Below, piece by piece: positions 14,468-16,490 of a stretch of DNA of 16,490 nucleotides. Position 1 is the stretch's first letter, and each line of letters opens with the position of its first letter. This DNA comes from Coriobacteriaceae bacterium (GTDB lineage Bacteria > Actinomycetota > Coriobacteriia > Coriobacteriales > UMGS124), in contig JAHZHK010000043.1 in assembly GCA_019420325.1 (NCBI GenBank), positions 1-16,490 on the forward strand, in the 5' to 3' direction. Position numbers and translations under genes: made by a program. Below the pieces are notes generated by a model. That model did not search any database and was not told the DNA's origin. It saw only the letters and a list, made by a program, of their open reading frames with translations.

Positions 14468-15973
14468 TTATTGCGCGGCGTCGGGGGAGGCCTGGTTTAT
14501 GCAGTGGGGCTGCGTTTTCTCATAGTACGACTCAAAGTCGTCGAGTAAGCCCATGCGGGAGTTGACATGAGCTTTTTGATACACGTTGTGGACATGGGCA
14601 CGTACCGTTGATTCGGCGACACAGAGACGGGCGGCGATGTAGGAAGTCGTGCGCCCTTCAATAAGATAAGAAAGGACTTCAGCTTCTCTCGGTGAAAGGT
14701 TGATTGTTTCGGCATAGCGATCAAGCGCCTTGGTGCGGCCGAGGCGGTAGTCCGGCTCTTCCGCTGCAGCGCGTTCCTCGGCCAGCGCGTTTACTGCGCA
14801 AATGTCGTTGTCACCGAAGAGTTGTGTGGCAGCGAGCACGATTAGAAAGAGTCCGCCTGCAAACAGGGTGGCGTTCGGCAAAAAATTGAGGCCGAGACCT
14901 GCCGCCCATCCCGTCACCATGCCGAGTGAGATTGCGAGACGTGCTCGGGCCATAAAATTGAAAAGCGAGGCGTTTCCCGCTTGGACAATATTGCAATAGT
15001 CGTTGAGGGCGAGAACTTCAAATGTCACATAACCCAGTGCAGTGGGTGCAAAAGCGACAAGTGAGTTCGCACCCGACGCATCGAGCAGCAGGCCGAGTCC
15101 GATGAGCGGTGCGCAGGCTCGGTAAAGGGTATAGGCGCCGCCCTCCCTTTTTCCCACGCGGCAGAAAAGGAGGTAGACGATTGCCAGGACGACCATGCAG
15201 GCAGGCTCAACGACCGACCCGAAGTTTTGAATTGTGCCGTGCTCTCTATACGTCACCGAGCAATGCACGGCAAACAAAAAGGCATATATGCCCAGGCAGA
15301 TTGTTATTCGTGCAAGCGAGGTGGCAAGGGTTTTTGTTAACGACGCGGTCTGGCGGGAAGTTGGGCCGGGAAGACCCTCGCCGTCTGGGTCGGCATTGAG
15401 AAACCCGCTGCCTGTTTGGCTGGCATGAAGTCTTGCAGAGAGTAGGAACGAGATTGCGGATGCCGCTGGGAGCAACACGGCTGCCGCCGTCATTGTGGTG
15501 CGTCCAAGAGCCATGGCGGCGAGAAACAGTACGGATCCCGCCGCGTAGGAGAGGACGAGCATGGCAAGTGCGTCGCCGAGTCTCATATACCCAAAGAAGC
15601 TCAGCCACAGTAGGAACATGCATGTGTCGGCGAGGGCCGCAAGAAGGGCGGCGATGCTAGAAAAAGCGGGATTGCCTGGGAAGACGAGAAGGATGGCGGC
15701 GGCGAAGGTGCCGGCAAAGAGACTGCATCCCAAAACCGTGTAGACACCCGCTCGGGTGCTAAAGAGTCGTGAGGTGGCCAGGGCGAAGAGTAGCAGCGCC
15801 GAGCGGGCTGCAAGCTCAAATGCTTCGAAGGGAATGCCAGAGATGCAAACAATGTCACCGAACAGGGGTGAAGGGGAGATGCCAACCAAGAAAAGCCAGG
15901 CCCAGAAGAAGCCGAAGCCGAGATAGCGCAGTGGGAAGGGCCCTTGCACGGTACCTGCATTCAATATATCCAT
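14468..15973 (-). CDS. LuxR-type regulator with 12-TM sensor domain
   Basis: This 501-residue membrane-bound transcription factor has about twelve hydrophobic helices between residues 16 and 386 and a C-terminal LuxR/GerE helix-turn-helix at 424-486 (INLSPREAEVLSYLIEG, then STVRAHVHNVYQKAHVNSR). This architecture is very abundant in Eggerthellaceae, where the membrane half is presumed to sense a small molecule; ligands are mostly unknown. There is no receiver domain. The frame is open to 16189, but the ATG at 15973 is chosen because AGGAGG lies 8 nt upstream and the membrane domain begins soon after. It precedes nth by 10 nt. The divergent gene starting near 16320 is a natural candidate target, and a palindrome lies between them. 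The short charged segment before the HTH (395-420) is a likely linker. Confidence 0.92.
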   Translation of the reverse strand: MDILNAGTVQGPFPLRYLGFGFFWAWLFLVGISPSPLFGDIVCISGIPFEAFELAARSALLLFALATSRLFSTRAGVYTVLGCSLFAGTFAAAILLVFPGNPAFSSIAALLAALADTCMFLLWLSFFGYMRLGDALAMLVLSYAAGSVLFLAAMALGRTTMTAAAVLLPAASAISFLLSARLHASQTGSGFLNADPDGEGLPGPTSRQTASLTKTLATSLARITICLGIYAFLFAVHCSVTYREHGTIQNFGSVVEPACMVVLAIVYLLFCRVGKREGGAYTLYRACAPLIGLGLLLDASGANSLVAFAPTALGYVTFEVLALNDYCNIVQAGNASLFNFMARARLAISLGMVTGWAAGLGLNFLPNATLFAGGLFLIVLAATQLFGDNDICAVNALAEERAAAEEPDYRLGRTKALDRYAETINLSPREAEVLSYLIEGRTTSYIAARLCVAESTVRAHVHNVYQKAHVNSRMGLLDDFESYYEKTQPHCINQASPDAAQ

Positions 15974-16022
15974 GTGCCTGGCCTCCTCGCTCTGTGCGGT
16001 AAAGCGAACGCTTCGCCTGTGG

Positions 16023-16028
16023 ATTATA
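16023..16028 (-). promoter_or_regulatory. Candidate -10 box of the luxR-nth transcript
   Basis: The minus strand reads TATAAT, 50 nt upstream of the regulator's ATG. The -35 region at normal spacing reads TCCCCA, a poor match, so an activator or an alternative start is possible. Confidence 0.35.
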
Positions 16029-16094
16029 ACCATGGATTGTAGGGCTGGGGAGGATGGGAGGAGACGGTTTCCTTTGGGGGGAAAGAGATTTTGT

Positions 16095-16109
16095 GAGTGC
16101 AGTGCACTC
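16095..16109. promoter_or_regulatory. Candidate operator palindrome
   Basis: GAGTGCA-G-TGCACTC is a perfect inverted repeat (7-bp arms, 1-bp centre) located between the two divergent genes, upstream of the candidate -10 of the LuxR-type gene. LuxR-type HTH dimers bind dyad-symmetric sites, so autoregulation or control of the neighbour is plausible but unproven. Confidence 0.4.
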
Positions 16110-16319
16110 CATCGCTTGAGTCTCTTGTTGTTTGCCCTTTTACCAGGCGCGCTTATGTCAATAAACGCTTGCGTGTATGTGAGCCTCAAAGGGATTCAGC
16201 GTCTTTGTGAATGTTGCTGGGCCCTTGTTGAGCTGCACTATGAATCCAGCGTCGCAACGAGACCGCGGCGTGGGATGACGGTGAGACTATGTGTTGCGGG
16301 GGAGGGGGTGAGAAGAGAC

Positions 16320-16490
16320 ATGGATTGTACAGATGGGGCAACGTCGAAAGACGCAGTGGAAAGGCTTGTGGCATGCATCAGCGGCGAGCCGCTATATCGC
16401 GAAATATACGTGGGTGTCCTTGAGTTTTGCAAGGAACGTCGCAACCTGAGCGAGGTTGAGGCGGCGGTCCAGTCCTGGCCGCAGTTTTCG
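16320..16490 (+). CDS. Unidentified protein, N-terminal fragment (runs off the window)
   Basis: An open frame from the ATG at 16320 runs 57 codons to the window edge without a stop. The fragment includes AVERLVACISGEPLYREIYV and VLEFCKERRNLSEVEAAVQS, which look helical and soluble and resemble small helical hypothetical proteins that I recall from Coriobacteriia. I do not recognise a function. The upstream ribosome site is weak (purine-rich GAGAAGAG). The same frame is open back to ATG codons at 16275 and 16155, so the start could be earlier, but the coding-like composition begins near 16320. It is divergent from the LuxR-type gene and may be under its control. Confidence 0.55.
   Translation, partial: MDCTDGATSKDAVERLVACISGEPLYREIYVGVLEFCKERRNLSEVEAAVQSWPQFS

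Larger units (their letters stand above)
15974..16319. promoter_or_regulatory. Divergent control region upstream of the LuxR-type gene
   Basis: This 346-nt stretch between divergent genes holds no convincing gene. On the minus strand a perfect TATAAT (16023-16028) lies 50 nt before the LuxR-type start, without a good -35. A 15-bp perfect palindrome is at 16095-16109. A direct repeat (CATGGATTGTA) occurs at 16031-16041 and again at 16319-16329 over the next gene's start. I see no clear rightward promoter. Confidence 0.5.

Noticed and set aside
16155..16319. N-terminal extension of the last gene to ATG 16155 or 16275
   Set aside because: The frame is open, but the extension is Cys/Arg-rich with no ribosome site and looks non-coding; kept only as an alternative start.

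Overview
The window is high-GC bacterial DNA. A 12-TM LuxR-type regulator, the 3' end of a 5S rRNA, and SLH-domain surface proteins together suggest a gut actinobacterium of class Coriobacteriia, probably Eggerthellaceae. This placement rests on gene style and remembered family patterns, not on a database search.

Layout, left to right. Bases 1-190 hold the last ~30 nt of a 5S rRNA (+ strand) and two strong hairpin terminators that close the rRNA operon. Facing it on the minus strand is a two-gene operon, an MFS transporter followed by glycerol kinase (glpK), with a good -10 box and operator-like repeats upstream. From 3144 to 7734, still on the minus strand, lie three GT2 glycosyltransferases. 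They look like descendants of one ancestor; the middle one carries a second, apparently inactive GT domain. From 7895 the + strand carries a large fusion (a CgeB-like glycosyltransferase half plus a polysaccharide pyruvyl transferase half), followed by a secreted protein with three SLH domains and an InlB B-repeat. A minus-strand membrane O-acyltransferase meets the SLH gene tail to tail, and the two stop codons share one CTAG. Next come a YdcF/DUF218 membrane protein (+), then endonuclease III (nth) and a 12-TM LuxR regulator (both minus, apparently co-transcribed). The window ends in a divergent control region and the start of an unidentified gene.

How the genes may work together. The block 3144-12706 reads as a cell-surface glycan locus: three GT2 enzymes and a CgeB-like GT to build a chain, a pyruvyl transferase and an acyltransferase to decorate it, and an SLH protein that could bind the pyruvylated product. 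In Firmicutes, CsaB-type pyruvylation of the secondary cell-wall polysaccharide is what SLH domains recognise, so the pyruvyl transferase/SLH neighbourhood is functionally suggestive. Three of the glycan enzymes, on both strands, end in the same kind of coiled-coil plus basic tail. The flanking genes (MFS-glpK, ydcF, luxR-nth) look like ordinary metabolism, envelope, repair and regulation genes, although the endonuclease III has an unusual insertion inside its iron-sulfur loop.
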